Positions 51,415-59,622 of a stretch of DNA of 64,000 nucleotides are shown here, piece after piece. A program made the position numbers and the translations under genes. How positions within the stretch are numbered: the stretch's first letter is position 1; every line of letters begins with the position of its first letter. The stretch spans positions 62,001 to 126,000 of the forward strand of contig NZ_JASAMB010000002.1 of assembly GCF_029948125.1 (NCBI RefSeq), written 5' to 3'. The notes under the pieces are model-generated. The model saw only the letters and a program-made list of their open reading frames with translations, was not told where the DNA came from and made no database searches. The stretch comes from Catellatospora sp. KI3 (GTDB lineage Bacteria > Actinomycetota > Actinomycetes > Mycobacteriales > Micromonosporaceae).

Positions 51415-52320
51415 ATGCGCACCGCCCCCTCGCCCCGTGCCGCCCGCAACTGGGACACCGACACGACGGCCGTACGGGCGTCACGGGCCGAGGCAGGACG
51501 GCTCGCCCGGGCCCGGATGCGGCAGCGCCGCCGCCGTACCGCCGTGCTGTGCCTGCTGCTCGGGGCGGCCGTGCTGGTCGGCATCGACCTGCTGCGCGGT
51601 GCCCCGGAGCCGCCGCCCACCCGGCCGGTCGCGGCCACCCCGGCGTCGCCGAGCGCGGCTGCCTCGCCGTCGCCCTCGCCCAGTCCGTCGCCCTCGCCCG
51701 AGCCGGTGTACCAGATGGACGGTCCGACGCCCGCCTCCGGGCCGGGGACCTGGACCTACGCGAGCAGCACCGGGAAGGTGATGGGGACCGCGGGCAACAT
51801 CAAGCGGTTCCGGGTGGCGGCCGAGTCCAACGTGGCCAAGGACGAGCTGCCCGAGTTCACCCGCATGATCGACGAGACGCTGGGCGACCCGCGAAGCTGG
51901 ATCGCCGGTAAGCAGTTCCGGCTGCAGCGGGTCGCGGCGGGGTCGTCGTACCAGTTCACGGTCTATCTCGCGACCGGTGAGACGACGCGCAAGCTGTGCG
52001 CCCAGGGCGGCATGGACACCCGCATGAACGGCGTCTCCTACACCTCGTGCCGCCTGCCGGGGCGGGTGGTGATCAACCTGAACCGCTGGCGCGGCTCGGT
52101 GCCCGACTACCTCAGCAAGCACATCGAGCTGCACCTCTACCGCAACTACGTGATCAACCACGAGGTCGGCCACGAGCTGGGCCACTACCACGAGGGCTGC
52201 CCGGGTGCGGGCAAGCTCGCCCCGACGATGCAGCAGCAGACGCTGGGGCTCAAGGGGTGCATCGCCAACCCCTGGCCGTACGTCGACGGCAAGCGCTACG
52301 CCGGACCGTCGGTGGCCTGA
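51415..52320 (+). CDS. DUF3152 membrane-anchored zinc metalloprotease-like protein, copy 1
   Basis: 301 residues. A basic N-terminal tail, one membrane helix (~43-59, 'AVLCLLLGAAVLVGIDLL') and a Pro/Ser linker precede the DUF3152 domain. The zinc motif HExxHxxGxxH is complete at 249-259 ('HEVGHELGHYH'), followed by a conserved 'GCPGAGKLAPTMQQQTLGL' met-turn-like region with Cys pairs. It resembles Rv3207c of M. tuberculosis. The substrate is unknown. Its stop overlaps the start of copy 2 (TGATG). Confidence 0.87.
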   Translation: MRTAPSPRAARNWDTDTTAVRASRAEAGRLARARMRQRRRRTAVLCLLLGAAVLVGIDLLRGAPEPPPTRPVAATPASPSAAASPSPSPSPSPSPEPVYQMDGPTPASGPGTWTYASSTGKVMGTAGNIKRFRVAAESNVAKDELPEFTRMIDETLGDPRSWIAGKQFRLQRVAAGSSYQFTVYLATGETTRKLCAQGGMDTRMNGVSYTSCRLPGRVVINLNRWRGSVPDYLSKHIELHLYRNYVINHEVGHELGHYHEGCPGAGKLAPTMQQQTLGLKGCIANPWPYVDGKRYAGPSVA

Positions 52321-53189
52321 TGTATCCCGACCTGGAGACGTACCCGGCCCGGCGGCAGGACCCCGACGACGGCGCTGGCTTCCGCGCCCGGCGCCGGGCG
52401 CAGATCCGGGCGCGCCGCCGCCGGAACCTGATCATCGTGTTGTCGCTGCTCGGCGTGGTGGTCGGCCTGGTCGGCATCGACCTCGCCCGCGGCTCGGACG
52501 GGCTGCTGCTCGACGGCCCGGCCGCGCCCAGCGCCGCCGCCGCCACCGGCACGCCGGCTCCGTCCGCCGCGCCGGGGCCCACCGGACGCGAGGAGGGCAC
52601 CCCCGCCGATCCGGCCGGGGTCCCCGCCAGCGGCACCGGCAAGTTCGCGTACGTGGGCGGCACCGGCAAGGTGCTCGGCGCCAAGGGCACCGTGCGCAAG
52701 TTCCGGGTCGCCGTCGAGCAGGGGACCGAGCAGCAGGCGGCACCGTTCGGCGGCGAGGTCGAGGCGATCCTGGGCGACGCGCGCGGCTGGACCAGCGGCG
52801 GGGTGTACCGGTTCCAGCGGGTCGCCGAGAAGGCCACCGCCGAGTTCACGGTGTACCTGGCCAGCGCGCAGACGTCGAAGAAGATGTGCGCGGCCGGCGG
52901 GCTGTACACCGACGGGTTCGTCTCCTGCCGCCTGCCCGGTCAGGTGATCATCAACCTGAGCCGCTGGCTGACCGCTGTGCCCGGCTACGGCGCCCCGCTG
53001 GGCGACTACCGGGCGTTCGCGCTCAACCACGAGGTGGGCCACCAGCTCGGGTTCGGCCACGAGGACTGCCCGGGGGCCGGCCTGGACGCGCCGGTGATGA
53101 TGCAGCAGTCGACCGGCCTGCGGGGCTGCCTGCCGTACGCGTGGCCGTACCGTACCGGCCAGCTCTATCGAGGTCCCGCTATTCCCTGA
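52320..53189 (+). CDS. DUF3152 membrane-anchored zinc metalloprotease-like protein, copy 2
   Basis: 289 residues, same plan as copy 1: basic N-terminus, membrane helix (~37-55, 'LIIVLSLLGVVVGLVGIDLA'), linker and DUF3152 domain with 'HEVGHQLGFGH' at 237-247 and 'PGAGLDAPVMMQQSTGLRGC'. The two proteins share many blocks ('VQRVAEKATAEFTVYLAS' versus 'LQRVAAGSSYQFTVYLAT') but differ enough to be an old duplication. ATG overlaps the previous stop by one base. The duplication is not in the mycobacterial locus as I recall it. Confidence 0.86.
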   Translation: MYPDLETYPARRQDPDDGAGFRARRRAQIRARRRRNLIIVLSLLGVVVGLVGIDLARGSDGLLLDGPAAPSAAAATGTPAPSAAPGPTGREEGTPADPAGVPASGTGKFAYVGGTGKVLGAKGTVRKFRVAVEQGTEQQAAPFGGEVEAILGDARGWTSGGVYRFQRVAEKATAEFTVYLASAQTSKKMCAAGGLYTDGFVSCRLPGQVIINLSRWLTAVPGYGAPLGDYRAFALNHEVGHQLGFGHEDCPGAGLDAPVMMQQSTGLRGCLPYAWPYRTGQLYRGPAIP

Positions 53190-53277
53190 CGCGCCAGGCC
53201 AGCGGCGTGACACACCTCGCAGTCCGGGAGATGGTCGATCATGGCGGTCGGCGGGTAGGGCGAGCGAGAATGTGGTC

Positions 53278-54459
53278 ATGTCATTGCCGCCGCTGGTGGA
53301 ACCCGCCGAGTCGCTCTCGGTGGACGAGATCCGCCGCTACAGCCGTCACCTGATCATCCCGGACGTCGGGGTTGCCGGGCAGAAGCGGCTCAAGAACGCC
53401 AAGGTGCTGTGCGTGGGTGCCGGTGGTCTCGGCTCGCCCGCGCTGATGTACCTGGCCGCCGCGGGTGTGGGGACGCTGGGCATCGTCGAGTTCGACACCG
53501 TCGACGAGTCCAACCTGCAGCGCCAGATCATCCACGGCCAGTCGGACATCGGCCGCCCGAAGGCCGAGTCGGCCGCGGCCAGCGTCCGCGAGATCAACCC
53601 GTACGTGAACGTGGTGATCCACAACACCGCGATCGACCGGGACAACGTCTTCGACATCTTCGGGCAGTACGACCTGATCGTCGACGGCACGGACAACTTC
53701 GCCACGCGCTACCTGGTCAACGACGCCGCGGTGCTGCTGGGCAAGCCGTACGTGTGGGGCTCGATCTACCGGTTCGACGGGCAGGCCAGCGTGTTCTGGG
53801 CCGAGCACGGCCCCTGCTACCGCTGCCTCTACCCGGAGCCGCCGCCGCCCGGCATGGTCCCGTCGTGCGCCGAGGGCGGCGTGCTGGGCGTGCTGTGCGC
53901 GAGCATCGGCGCGATCCAGGTCACCGAGGCGATCAAGCTGCTCGCCGGCGTCGGCGAGCCGCTGGTGGGCTCGCTGATGGTGTACGACGCCCTGGAGATG
54001 ACGTACCGCAAGATCAAGGTCCGCAAGGACCCGGCCTGCGCGCTCTGCGGCGAGAACCCGACCGTCACCCAGCTGCTGGAGGACTACGAGGACTTCTGCG
54101 GCGCGGTCTCCGTCGAGGCGCAGGAGGCGGTGGTCGACGCGACCATCACCGCCCGCGAGCTCAAGGAGTGGCAGGACGCCGAGAAGGACTTCCTGCTGGT
54201 CGACGTCCGCGAGCCGGCTGAGTACGAGATCGTGCGCATCCCGGGCAGCGTGCTCATCCCCAAGGGCGAGATCCTGTCCGGCGAGGCCCTGGCCACGCTG
54301 CCGCAGGACAAGCAGATCGTGCTGCACTGCAAGTCGGGCGTGCGGTCGGCCGAGGCGCTCGCGGCGCTGAAGGCGGCCGGGTTCAAGGACGCCGTGCACG
54401 TCCAGGGCGGCGTGCTGGCCTGGGTCAAGACCATCGACCCGAGCCTGCCCAGCTACTGA
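53278..54459 (+). CDS. moeZ: Adenylyltransferase/sulfurtransferase MoeZ
   Basis: 393 residues. The ThiF/MoeB domain (~1-275) has 'VLCVGAGGLGSPALMYLAAA' (nucleotide loop), 'DESNLQRQIIHGQSDIGRPK' and two zinc Cys pairs ('CYRCLYPE', 'CALCGENP'). The C-terminal rhodanese domain (~290-390) carries the active Cys in 'QIVLHCKSGVRSAEALAAL'. It activates ubiquitin-like sulfur carrier proteins such as MoaD, CysO or ThiS by adenylation and thiocarboxylation. ATG 53278 is chosen; GTG 53272 is in frame. This closes the fasR-DUF3152-moeZ block. Confidence 0.94.
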   Translation: MSLPPLVEPAESLSVDEIRRYSRHLIIPDVGVAGQKRLKNAKVLCVGAGGLGSPALMYLAAAGVGTLGIVEFDTVDESNLQRQIIHGQSDIGRPKAESAAASVREINPYVNVVIHNTAIDRDNVFDIFGQYDLIVDGTDNFATRYLVNDAAVLLGKPYVWGSIYRFDGQASVFWAEHGPCYRCLYPEPPPPGMVPSCAEGGVLGVLCASIGAIQVTEAIKLLAGVGEPLVGSLMVYDALEMTYRKIKVRKDPACALCGENPTVTQLLEDYEDFCGAVSVEAQEAVVDATITARELKEWQDAEKDFLLVDVREPAEYEIVRIPGSVLIPKGEILSGEALATLPQDKQIVLHCKSGVRSAEALAALKAAGFKDAVHVQGGVLAWVKTIDPSLPSY

Positions 54460-54464
54460 GCCGA

Positions 54465-54505
54465 CGACTGCGGGAGGCGGGCCTTCTGTCTGCCTCCCGC
54501 AGTCG
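54465..54505. terminator. Terminator after moeZ
   Basis: A perfect 14-bp stem (CGACTGCGGGAGGC with GCCTCCCGCAGTCG) and 13-base loop. It starts 5 bases past the moeZ stop and ends 4 bases before the stop of the convergent lipoprotein gene, so it can serve both. Confidence 0.82.
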
Positions 54506-54508
54506 CGG

Positions 54509-55063
54509 TCACTGGCTGCAGTCGACCGTTCGAGGCGCGCAAATCCGCAGTCCGTCGGGCGCCGTGGCGACGAACTTCTCGCCATTCGCCTCGTAACTGA
54601 TCTCGACGTCCGAGAACGTCCAGATGCCGGGTTTTTCGACGTGGATGACGAACAGGATCTGGTACCAGGTGTTGGGGCTGAGGACTGCCCCTTCGGCCGG
54701 TACGAACGGATCGGTCGCCTGGCTCGGCGGCGGGAAGCCGTTGGCCAACCCGGCGGTGTCGGTGATGCCGGTCAAATCCAGGACGTAGACGTCGGTGACG
54801 GTGACTCCGTCCTGGGTGTTCGACCCACGGAGCGATATCCCGGTCACGGTCAGCGGTTCGTCGGTCGGGTTTCGGACCTTGGACGCTCCGAACGAGATCA
54901 CTGTGCCGGGGTCCCGCGAGCCGCCGGACAGGCCGCGACCATCGCCCACGTAAAGCGGCCCGGATCGACCGGGTGGGGAGCAGCCTGCAATCAGGCAGAT
55001 GAGGTGGAGCGTGGCGGCTAGGGCCGCCACGCTCCATCGAACTCGATTAGAAGGTATAGACAA
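54509..55063 (-). CDS. Putative lipoprotein, function unknown
   Basis: 184 residues from a TTG start (GTG 55030 is the in-frame alternative). The signal peptide ends in the lipobox 'LIAGC' with Cys28. The mature part reads as a beta-sandwich, with 'VRNPTDEPLTVTGISLRG' (a typical CARDB/DUF-like strand pattern) and a Cys pair at the C-terminus ('RICAPRTVDCSQ'). It probably sits on the outer membrane face. The start overlaps the end of the upstream small gene, suggesting coupled translation. Confidence 0.7.
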   Translation of the reverse strand: MSIPSNRVRWSVAALAATLHLICLIAGCSPPGRSGPLYVGDGRGLSGGSRDPGTVISFGASKVRNPTDEPLTVTGISLRGSNTQDGVTVTDVYVLDLTGITDTAGLANGFPPPSQATDPFVPAEGAVLSPNTWYQILFVIHVEKPGIWTFSDVEISYEANGEKFVATAPDGLRICAPRTVDCSQ

Positions 55064-55301
55064 TTTTTGCGTACCTCGGGAACGCGTTGCTGCCGCAGAT
55101 GTAGATCCAGTTCCGCGCGGCCTTCCAGCTCATGTCGACCTTGCTGGAGTAACCGCTCGTCGCGCCGAGGCTGACGCCCGGGAAGGACGCGGCGGTAGAC
55201 GTGGACGGCAGGGCGGTCGCGCCGAGCGCGGCTGCGGCGACGATCGCGATGCTTCGTGCGATCCGGCTGGGTCGATGGCGTAGCTTGGGGTCGGTTCTCA
55301 C
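55047..55301 (-). CDS. Small secreted protein, function unknown
   Basis: 84 residues. A basic N-terminus is followed by a signal sequence ('RSIAIVAAAALGATALPSTS') with likely cleavage near 'STAAS'. The mature ~45 residues include 'SWKAARNWIYICGSNAFPRY'. GTG 55301 has AGGAGG a short distance upstream. I recognise no family. It forms a unit with the lipoprotein gene that overlaps its 3' end. GC content is lower here than in flanking genes, which may mean recent acquisition. Confidence 0.6.
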   Translation of the reverse strand: MRTDPKLRHRPSRIARSIAIVAAAALGATALPSTSTAASFPGVSLGATSGYSSKVDMSWKAARNWIYICGSNAFPRYAKIVYTF

Positions 55302-55414
55302 TTGCCCTCCTGAGATGGATGCCGAGTGGGATCTCAGGCGGCCTGCGGGGACCATCCGCTGGCCGCCACCCATTTGGGCCGACTCTAGTGGTCCACAGTG
55401 GACTCAAGCGGGGC

Positions 55415-55423
55415 TGTGGATAA
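55415..55423. promoter_or_regulatory. Single DnaA-box sequence
   Basis: TGTGGATAA is a perfect DnaA box on the minus strand, beside the palindrome GTCCAC-A-GTGGAC (55391-55403). Both lie in the 366-base spacer 55302-55667, which also has the inverted repeat GACAGAT/ATCTGTC (55547-55569) and no convincing gene. Confidence 0.35.
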
Positions 55424-55667
55424 CTTTCCTCAGATGTCTGCGGCTCGGCGTCGGCAATGGCGGTGACGGCATCCGGGTGGTTCGAAGAGCGGACGACTAG
55501 GGCATGCCTCCAGGTTTGATCCTGAATGCGAAAGTTGCGGTTCGGCGACAGATGTCTGATCTATCTGTCCTGCTTTTGTGGCACTGAACGCGGCCTATTC
55601 CGACCGCGAGTTCTGTTGACCTTGACCGACCTGCTGAGGTCGTGATCCAGGTCGCCACGTACCCTTG

Positions 55668-56495
55668 ATGATCGTGGTTGATCTCGACGCGGCAATCGGT
55701 TTCGTGGTGAAGAAAGGCGACCCGGTGGACCGGGCACGCCTGTCGTACCTGCGTACCGGCGTGATGCCGAGCGAGGACGTCATCTCGGCCATGGAAGCCG
55801 GTCAACTTCCCGGCGGCGGCTGGCCGACCTCGGCCCGGGGCAAGATCCCGTCGATCGACGTCACCTGCTTCCGCATCGACCAGCTCGACGACCTCGGCGC
55901 GCTCGGCCGCCCGGCGGCTCAGCAGGCGCTGGCGTGGCTGGGCCGGCGTCAGGCGGCCGACGGCAGCTGGCAGGAGGTCAAGGAGCTCGCCCCCGAGGCG
56001 CCCGAGTGGGCGCAGCCCGGCGACCCCGAGGCCACCCTCTACCTGACCGCGAACGCCACCTTCTGGCTGACCGTGTCCGGGCTCGACTTCCGGGCCACGC
56101 TGCCCTACGGCGACGACACGCCCATCCCGTACGCCGAGTGCACCGCGCGGGGCGCCGAGTTCATCAAGAACAGCCTGAACAGCGACGGCACCTGGCCGTC
56201 GTACCTGATGACCGGCTGGCTGGGCGCCGCGGTGATGTACCGGCAGGACATGTTCTACGAGGCAGCCAGGATGCAGTCGGTGCTCGGCGAGCGGCTGCCC
56301 CGGATGGCGCCGGTCGACGCGGCCGCGATGGCCGCCTCGCTGCGCCGGGTCGGCGTCTCGGCCGACGACTGGACCATGATCGCGGCCAAGAAGCGGCTGG
56401 CCGAGACGCAGCGCACCGACGGCGGCTGGGACTCCGAACAGGGTGACGCGTTCGACGTGCACCTCACCCTGAACGTCATCCGCGCGATCCGCTAG
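55668..56495 (+). CDS. Prenyltransferase / squalene-cyclase-like alpha-toroid protein
   Basis: 275 residues. Several short repeats of the terpene cyclase/prenyltransferase barrel are visible: '[14 protein letters not shown]', '[14 protein letters not shown]', '[14 protein letters not shown]' and '[20 protein letters not shown]', each with the Gly-x-Trp (QW-like) signature. The chain is about half the length of squalene-hopene cyclase and lacks a visible DxDD motif, so it is not a full cyclase. It may be a peptide-binding or dimeric toroid. ATG 55668 (TTG one codon earlier). Confidence 0.78.
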   Translation: MIVVDLDAAIGFVVKKGDPVDRARLSYLRTGVMPSEDVISAMEAGQLPGGGWPTSARGKIPSIDVTCFRIDQLDDLGALGRPAAQQALAWLGRRQAADGSWQEVKELAPEAPEWAQPGDPEATLYLTANATFWLTVSGLDFRATLPYGDDTPIPYAECTARGAEFIKNSLNSDGTWPSYLMTGWLGAAVMYRQDMFYEAARMQSVLGERLPRMAPVDAAAMAASLRRVGVSADDWTMIAAKKRLAETQRTDGGWDSEQGDAFDVHLTLNVIRAIR

Positions 56496-57736
56496 CCGCG
56501 CACCTGCCCCTCGCCGGTGATCACGAACTTGGTGCTGGTGAGCTCCGGCAGGCCCATCGGGCCGCGCGCGTGCAGCTTCTGGGTGGAGATGCCGATCTCG
56601 GCGCCGAAGCCCAGCTCGCCGCCGTCGACGAACCGGGTCGACGCGTTGACCAGCACCGCCGCCGCGTCCACGTGCGCGGTGAACCGGCTCGCGGCGGGCA
56701 GCGAGGTCGTGATGATCGCCTCGGAGTGGCCCGAGCCGTAGCGGCGGATGTGCGCCACCGCCTCGTCCAGCGACGCCACCACCCGCGCCGACAGCTCCAG
56801 CGCCAGGTACTCGGTGCCCCAGTCGTCCTCGGTCGCGGGGACGACGGTGTCGTCGTACGCGACGATCTCGGGGGAACCGTGCACCGTCACGCCCTGCTCG
56901 CGCAGCGCCGCCAGGGCCCGGGGCAGGAACGTGTCGGCCACCGCCGCGTGCACCAGCAGCGACTCGGCCGCGTTGCACACCGACGGCCGCTGCACCTTCG
57001 CGTTGAGCAGGATCTTCAGCGCCATGTCCAGGTCGGCGGTCTCGTCGACGTAGATGTGGCAGTTGCCCACCCCGGTCTCGATCACCGGCACCGACGACTC
57101 CTCGACCACGGTGCGGATCAGCGACGCCCCGCCGCGCGGGATCAGCACGTCGACCAGGCCGCGGGCGCGCATCAGCTCCTTGACCGTCTCGCGGGTGGCC
57201 GAGTCGACCAGCTGCACCGCGTCGGCAGGCAACCCGGCCGCGGCCAGCGCGTCGCGCAGCACCACCACGATCGCCGCGTTGGAGCGCGCCGCCGAGCCCG
57301 AGCCGCGCAGCAGCACCGCGTTGCCCGACTTGAGGGTCAGGCCCGCCGCGTCGGCGGTCACGTTCGGCCGCGCCTCGTAGATGATGCCGACCACGCCGAA
57401 CGGCACCCGCAGCTGCCGCACCTGCAGCCCGTTGGCCAGCGTGCCGCCCCGGACCACCTCACCGACCGGGTCCGGCAGCCCTGCGATCTGGCGCAGCCCG
57501 TCGGCCATCCCGGCCAGGCGCGCCTCGTTCAGCGCCAGCCGGTCCACGGTCGACTCCGGCGTGCCCTGCTCGCGCGCCGCCGCCACGTCCAGCTTGTTGG
57601 CCGCGAGGATCTCGGGGGTACGCGACGACAGCGCGTCGGCCATCGCCAGCAGCGCCGCGTCCTTCACCGCCCGCGACACCGTCGCCAGCACCGTGGCCGC
57701 CTCCCGGGCCCGCCCCGCCTGCTCGATCACGCTCAT
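56492..57736 (-). CDS. proA: Gamma-glutamyl phosphate reductase
   Basis: 414 residues, aldehyde dehydrogenase fold. Reduces gamma-glutamyl phosphate to glutamate semialdehyde in proline synthesis. The signature with the active Cys is in '[15 protein letters not shown]', and '[20 protein letters not shown]' is the conserved N-terminal block. ATG 57736 has GGAGAGG upstream. Its stop region overlaps the end of the convergent alpha-toroid gene by 4 bases. proB lies 146 bases upstream on the same strand, separated by a repeat. Confidence 0.95.
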   Translation of the reverse strand: MSVIEQAGRAREAATVLATVSRAVKDAALLAMADALSSRTPEILAANKLDVAAAREQGTPESTVDRLALNEARLAGMADGLRQIAGLPDPVGEVVRGGTLANGLQVRQLRVPFGVVGIIYEARPNVTADAAGLTLKSGNAVLLRGSGSAARSNAAIVVVLRDALAAAGLPADAVQLVDSATRETVKELMRARGLVDVLIPRGGASLIRTVVEESSVPVIETGVGNCHIYVDETADLDMALKILLNAKVQRPSVCNAAESLLVHAAVADTFLPRALAALREQGVTVHGSPEIVAYDDTVVPATEDDWGTEYLALELSARVVASLDEAVAHIRRYGSGHSEAIITTSLPAASRFTAHVDAAAVLVNASTRFVDGGELGFGAEIGISTQKLHARGPMGLPELTSTKFVITGEGQVRG

Positions 57737-57802
57737 GCGTCCAGCCTCTCCGTAACTCGCCCAGCCCAGCCGCCCGCCCTGCGCCCCAGCGCGCCGGGCC
57801 GG

Positions 57803-57882
57803 CAAGAAGGGGCCCTCCTACTACGTAATGCGAACCGTGTTGCTGCTCGGCTCGCCGGCCGAGCCGACGAAGGCGCCCTTCC
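57803..57882. repeat. Palindromic repeat, AAGGAAGGG/CTACGTA family, copy 2 (rearranged)
   Basis: The left part, AAGAAGGGGCCCTCCTACTA then CGTAATGCGA, matches copies 1 and 3. The right part is replaced by a new hairpin (GGCTCG-CCGGC-CGAGCC) before the terminal GGCGCCCTTCCTCA arm. It lies between proB and proA, ending at the proB stop. Confidence 0.7.
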
Positions 57883-59013
57883 TCATCCCGCCGGGAGGAG
57901 GACGAGGTCGTCGCGGTGGATCACCTCGCGCTCGTAGGCGGGGCCCAGCGTGGCGGCCAGCTCACCCGTCGAGCGGCCGAGCAGGCCGGGCAGCTCCAGG
58001 GCGTCGTAGTTGACCAGCCCGCGGGCGACCGCGCGGCCGCCGGTGTCCACCAGGTCGACCGGATCACCGGCGGTGAAGGCGCCGTCCACGGCGGTGATGC
58101 CGGCCGGTAGGAGGGAGGCGCGACGCTCGACCACCGCCGAGACCGCGCCCGGGTCCAGGTGCAGGCGGCCGCGGGCGGTGGTGGCGTGGGCGAGCCAGTG
58201 CAGGCGGGCGGTGGCCCGTACCCCCGCGGCGTGGAAGAGCGTGCCCACCGACTCGCCGCGCAGGGCCGCGGCGGCCATGGGCGCAGCCGTGAGCACCACC
58301 GGGATACCCGCGTCGCTGGCGATCCGGGCGGCCTCGACCTTGGTCACCATGCCGCCGGTGCCGACCCCGGCACTGCCCGCCTGGCTCACGTCGAACGTAC
58401 GCAGCCGCGCGAAGTCGGCGACCTCGTCGACGCGCCGCGAATCCGGGTGCGACGGGTGGCCGGTGTACAGCGCGTCCACGTCCGAGAGCAGCACCAGCAG
58501 GTCCGCCTGGACCAGCGCGGCCACCAGCGCGGCCAGCCGGTCGTTGTCGCCGAACCGGATCTCCTCGGTGGCGACGGTGTCGTTCTCGTTGATGATCGGC
58601 ACGGCGTTCATGTCGAGCAGTTTGCGCAGCGTGCGGTACGCGTTGCGGTAGTGCGCCCGCCGGGTCACGTCGTCCACGGTCAGCAGCACCTGGCCCACGG
58701 TCCGCCCGTGCCGCCCGAACTCCTCCGTGTACGCGTGCATCAGCCGCCCCTGCCCCACACTGGCGGCAGCCTGCTGCGTGGCCAGATCCCGCGGTCGTCG
58801 GCTCAACCCCAGCGGCGCCAGCCCGGCCGCGATCGCCCCGGACGACACCAGCACGACCTCCCGCCGCGCCCCGCCCTCCGGCCGCTCCGCCGCGGCGACC
58901 GCCGCCACCAGCGCGCCCAACCGCCCCGGATCCAACCCCCCGGCAGCCGTCGTCAACGACGACGACCCCACCTTCACCACCACGCGCTTAGCCCGCGTGA
59001 CCACGTCCCGCAT
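57883..59013 (-). CDS. proB: Glutamate 5-kinase
   Basis: 376 residues. The amino acid kinase domain shows 'RVVVKVGSSSLTTAAGGLDP', 'REVVLVSSGAIAAGLAPLGL', 'AVPIINENDTVATEEIRFGD' and 'GVGTGGMVTKVEAARIASDA'. A C-terminal PUA domain follows (~290-376). It phosphorylates glutamate as the first, proline-inhibited step of proline synthesis. The start is ATG 59013, where homology begins. The upstream open frame is Gly/Trp-rich because it crosses a G-rich leader and is rejected. Confidence 0.95.
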   Translation of the reverse strand: MRDVVTRAKRVVVKVGSSSLTTAAGGLDPGRLGALVAAVAAAERPEGGARREVVLVSSGAIAAGLAPLGLSRRPRDLATQQAAASVGQGRLMHAYTEEFGRHGRTVGQVLLTVDDVTRRAHYRNAYRTLRKLLDMNAVPIINENDTVATEEIRFGDNDRLAALVAALVQADLLVLLSDVDALYTGHPSHPDSRRVDEVADFARLRTFDVSQAGSAGVGTGGMVTKVEAARIASDAGIPVVLTAAPMAAAALRGESVGTLFHAAGVRATARLHWLAHATTARGRLHLDPGAVSAVVERRASLLPAGITAVDGAFTAGDPVDLVDTGGRAVARGLVNYDALELPGLLGRSTGELAATLGPAYEREVIHRDDLVLLPAG

Positions 59014-59040
59014 CCCCCCATTCTGCCCACCGACCCGCAC

Positions 59041-59108
59041 CCACCCCCCTCCCCATCCCACCCACTGGCGCCCCCCGCCCCACCGCCCCCCACCACCACC
59101 CCCCGCCG
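59041..59108 (-). promoter_or_regulatory. G-rich leader of proB with G-quadruplex potential
   Basis: On the minus strand this stretch has many runs of three to six G, ending about 28 bases before the proB start. The plus strand is almost pure C. RNA from a promoter upstream would carry it in the 5' UTR. Confidence 0.45.
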
Positions 59109-59109
59109 C

Positions 59110-59169
59110 GTTGATCATGAACTTGTGGCACGGTTCGACGGTGTGTCGCGTGCACAGCTTCCTGATCGA
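59110..59169 (+). repeat. Left 60-bp inverted repeat flanking the ATL gene
   Basis: Starts GTTGATCATGAACTTGTGGC and ends CCTGATCGA. It matches the reverse complement of 59552-59611 at 54 of 60 positions. It ends 49 bases before the ATL start codon. Confidence 0.85.
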
Positions 59170-59218
59170 CTCGGGACGGCGCGGGACTGGAAGCGGTCGG
59201 CGAACTAGCCTGAGCGCC

Positions 59219-59512
59219 ATGACGCCCGAGGAGTACACCGAAGCGGTGCTGCGGTTCGTTGAGCAGATTCCACTCGGGCGGGTGATGACCTACGGCGCGG
59301 TCGCGGACGCTCTGGCGGACGAGTCGGGTCGCAACTCGGCCCGGCGGGTCGGCACGATCATGGCGCGCCACGGCGGTGGAGTGCCCTGGCACCGGGTGGT
59401 GGGCGCGGGCGGCCGACTGCCCCCCGGCCACGAGAACGAGGCCCGTCGCCGCCTTCAGGAAGAAGGCGTGACCTTCCGGGGCGATCACGTCGCTCAGGGA
59501 CACATCAACTGA
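59219..59512 (+). CDS. Alkyltransferase-like (ATL) protein, MGMT family without active Cys
   Basis: 97 residues. The MGMT C-terminal domain is clear: 'IPLGRVMTYGAVADALADES' and the active-site segment 'GVPWHRVVGAGGRLPPG'. Trp replaces the catalytic Cys (PCHRV becomes PWHRV), which defines the ATL group. ATL proteins bind O6-alkylguanine and hand it to nucleotide excision repair rather than repairing it themselves. ATG 59219. The gene stands alone between 60-bp inverted repeats. Confidence 0.92.
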   Translation: MTPEEYTEAVLRFVEQIPLGRVMTYGAVADALADESGRNSARRVGTIMARHGGGVPWHRVVGAGGRLPPGHENEARRRLQEEGVTFRGDHVAQGHIN

Positions 59513-59551
59513 CGCGCCGCAATTCGACGCGACGCCTCCGGGCAAGGCATG

Positions 59552-59611
59552 TCGATCAGGAAGCTGTGCCCAGGACACGCCGTCGAGCCGTGCCATAAGT
59601 TCATGATCAAC
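59552..59611 (-). repeat. Right 60-bp inverted repeat flanking the ATL gene
   Basis: The reverse complement starts GTTGATCATGAACTTATGGC and ends CCTGATCGA. It pairs with 59110-59169 with six mismatches. It begins 40 bases after the ATL stop and ends 12 bases before the ggt stop. Confidence 0.85.
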
Positions 59612-59622
59612 CAGGCGGGGGG

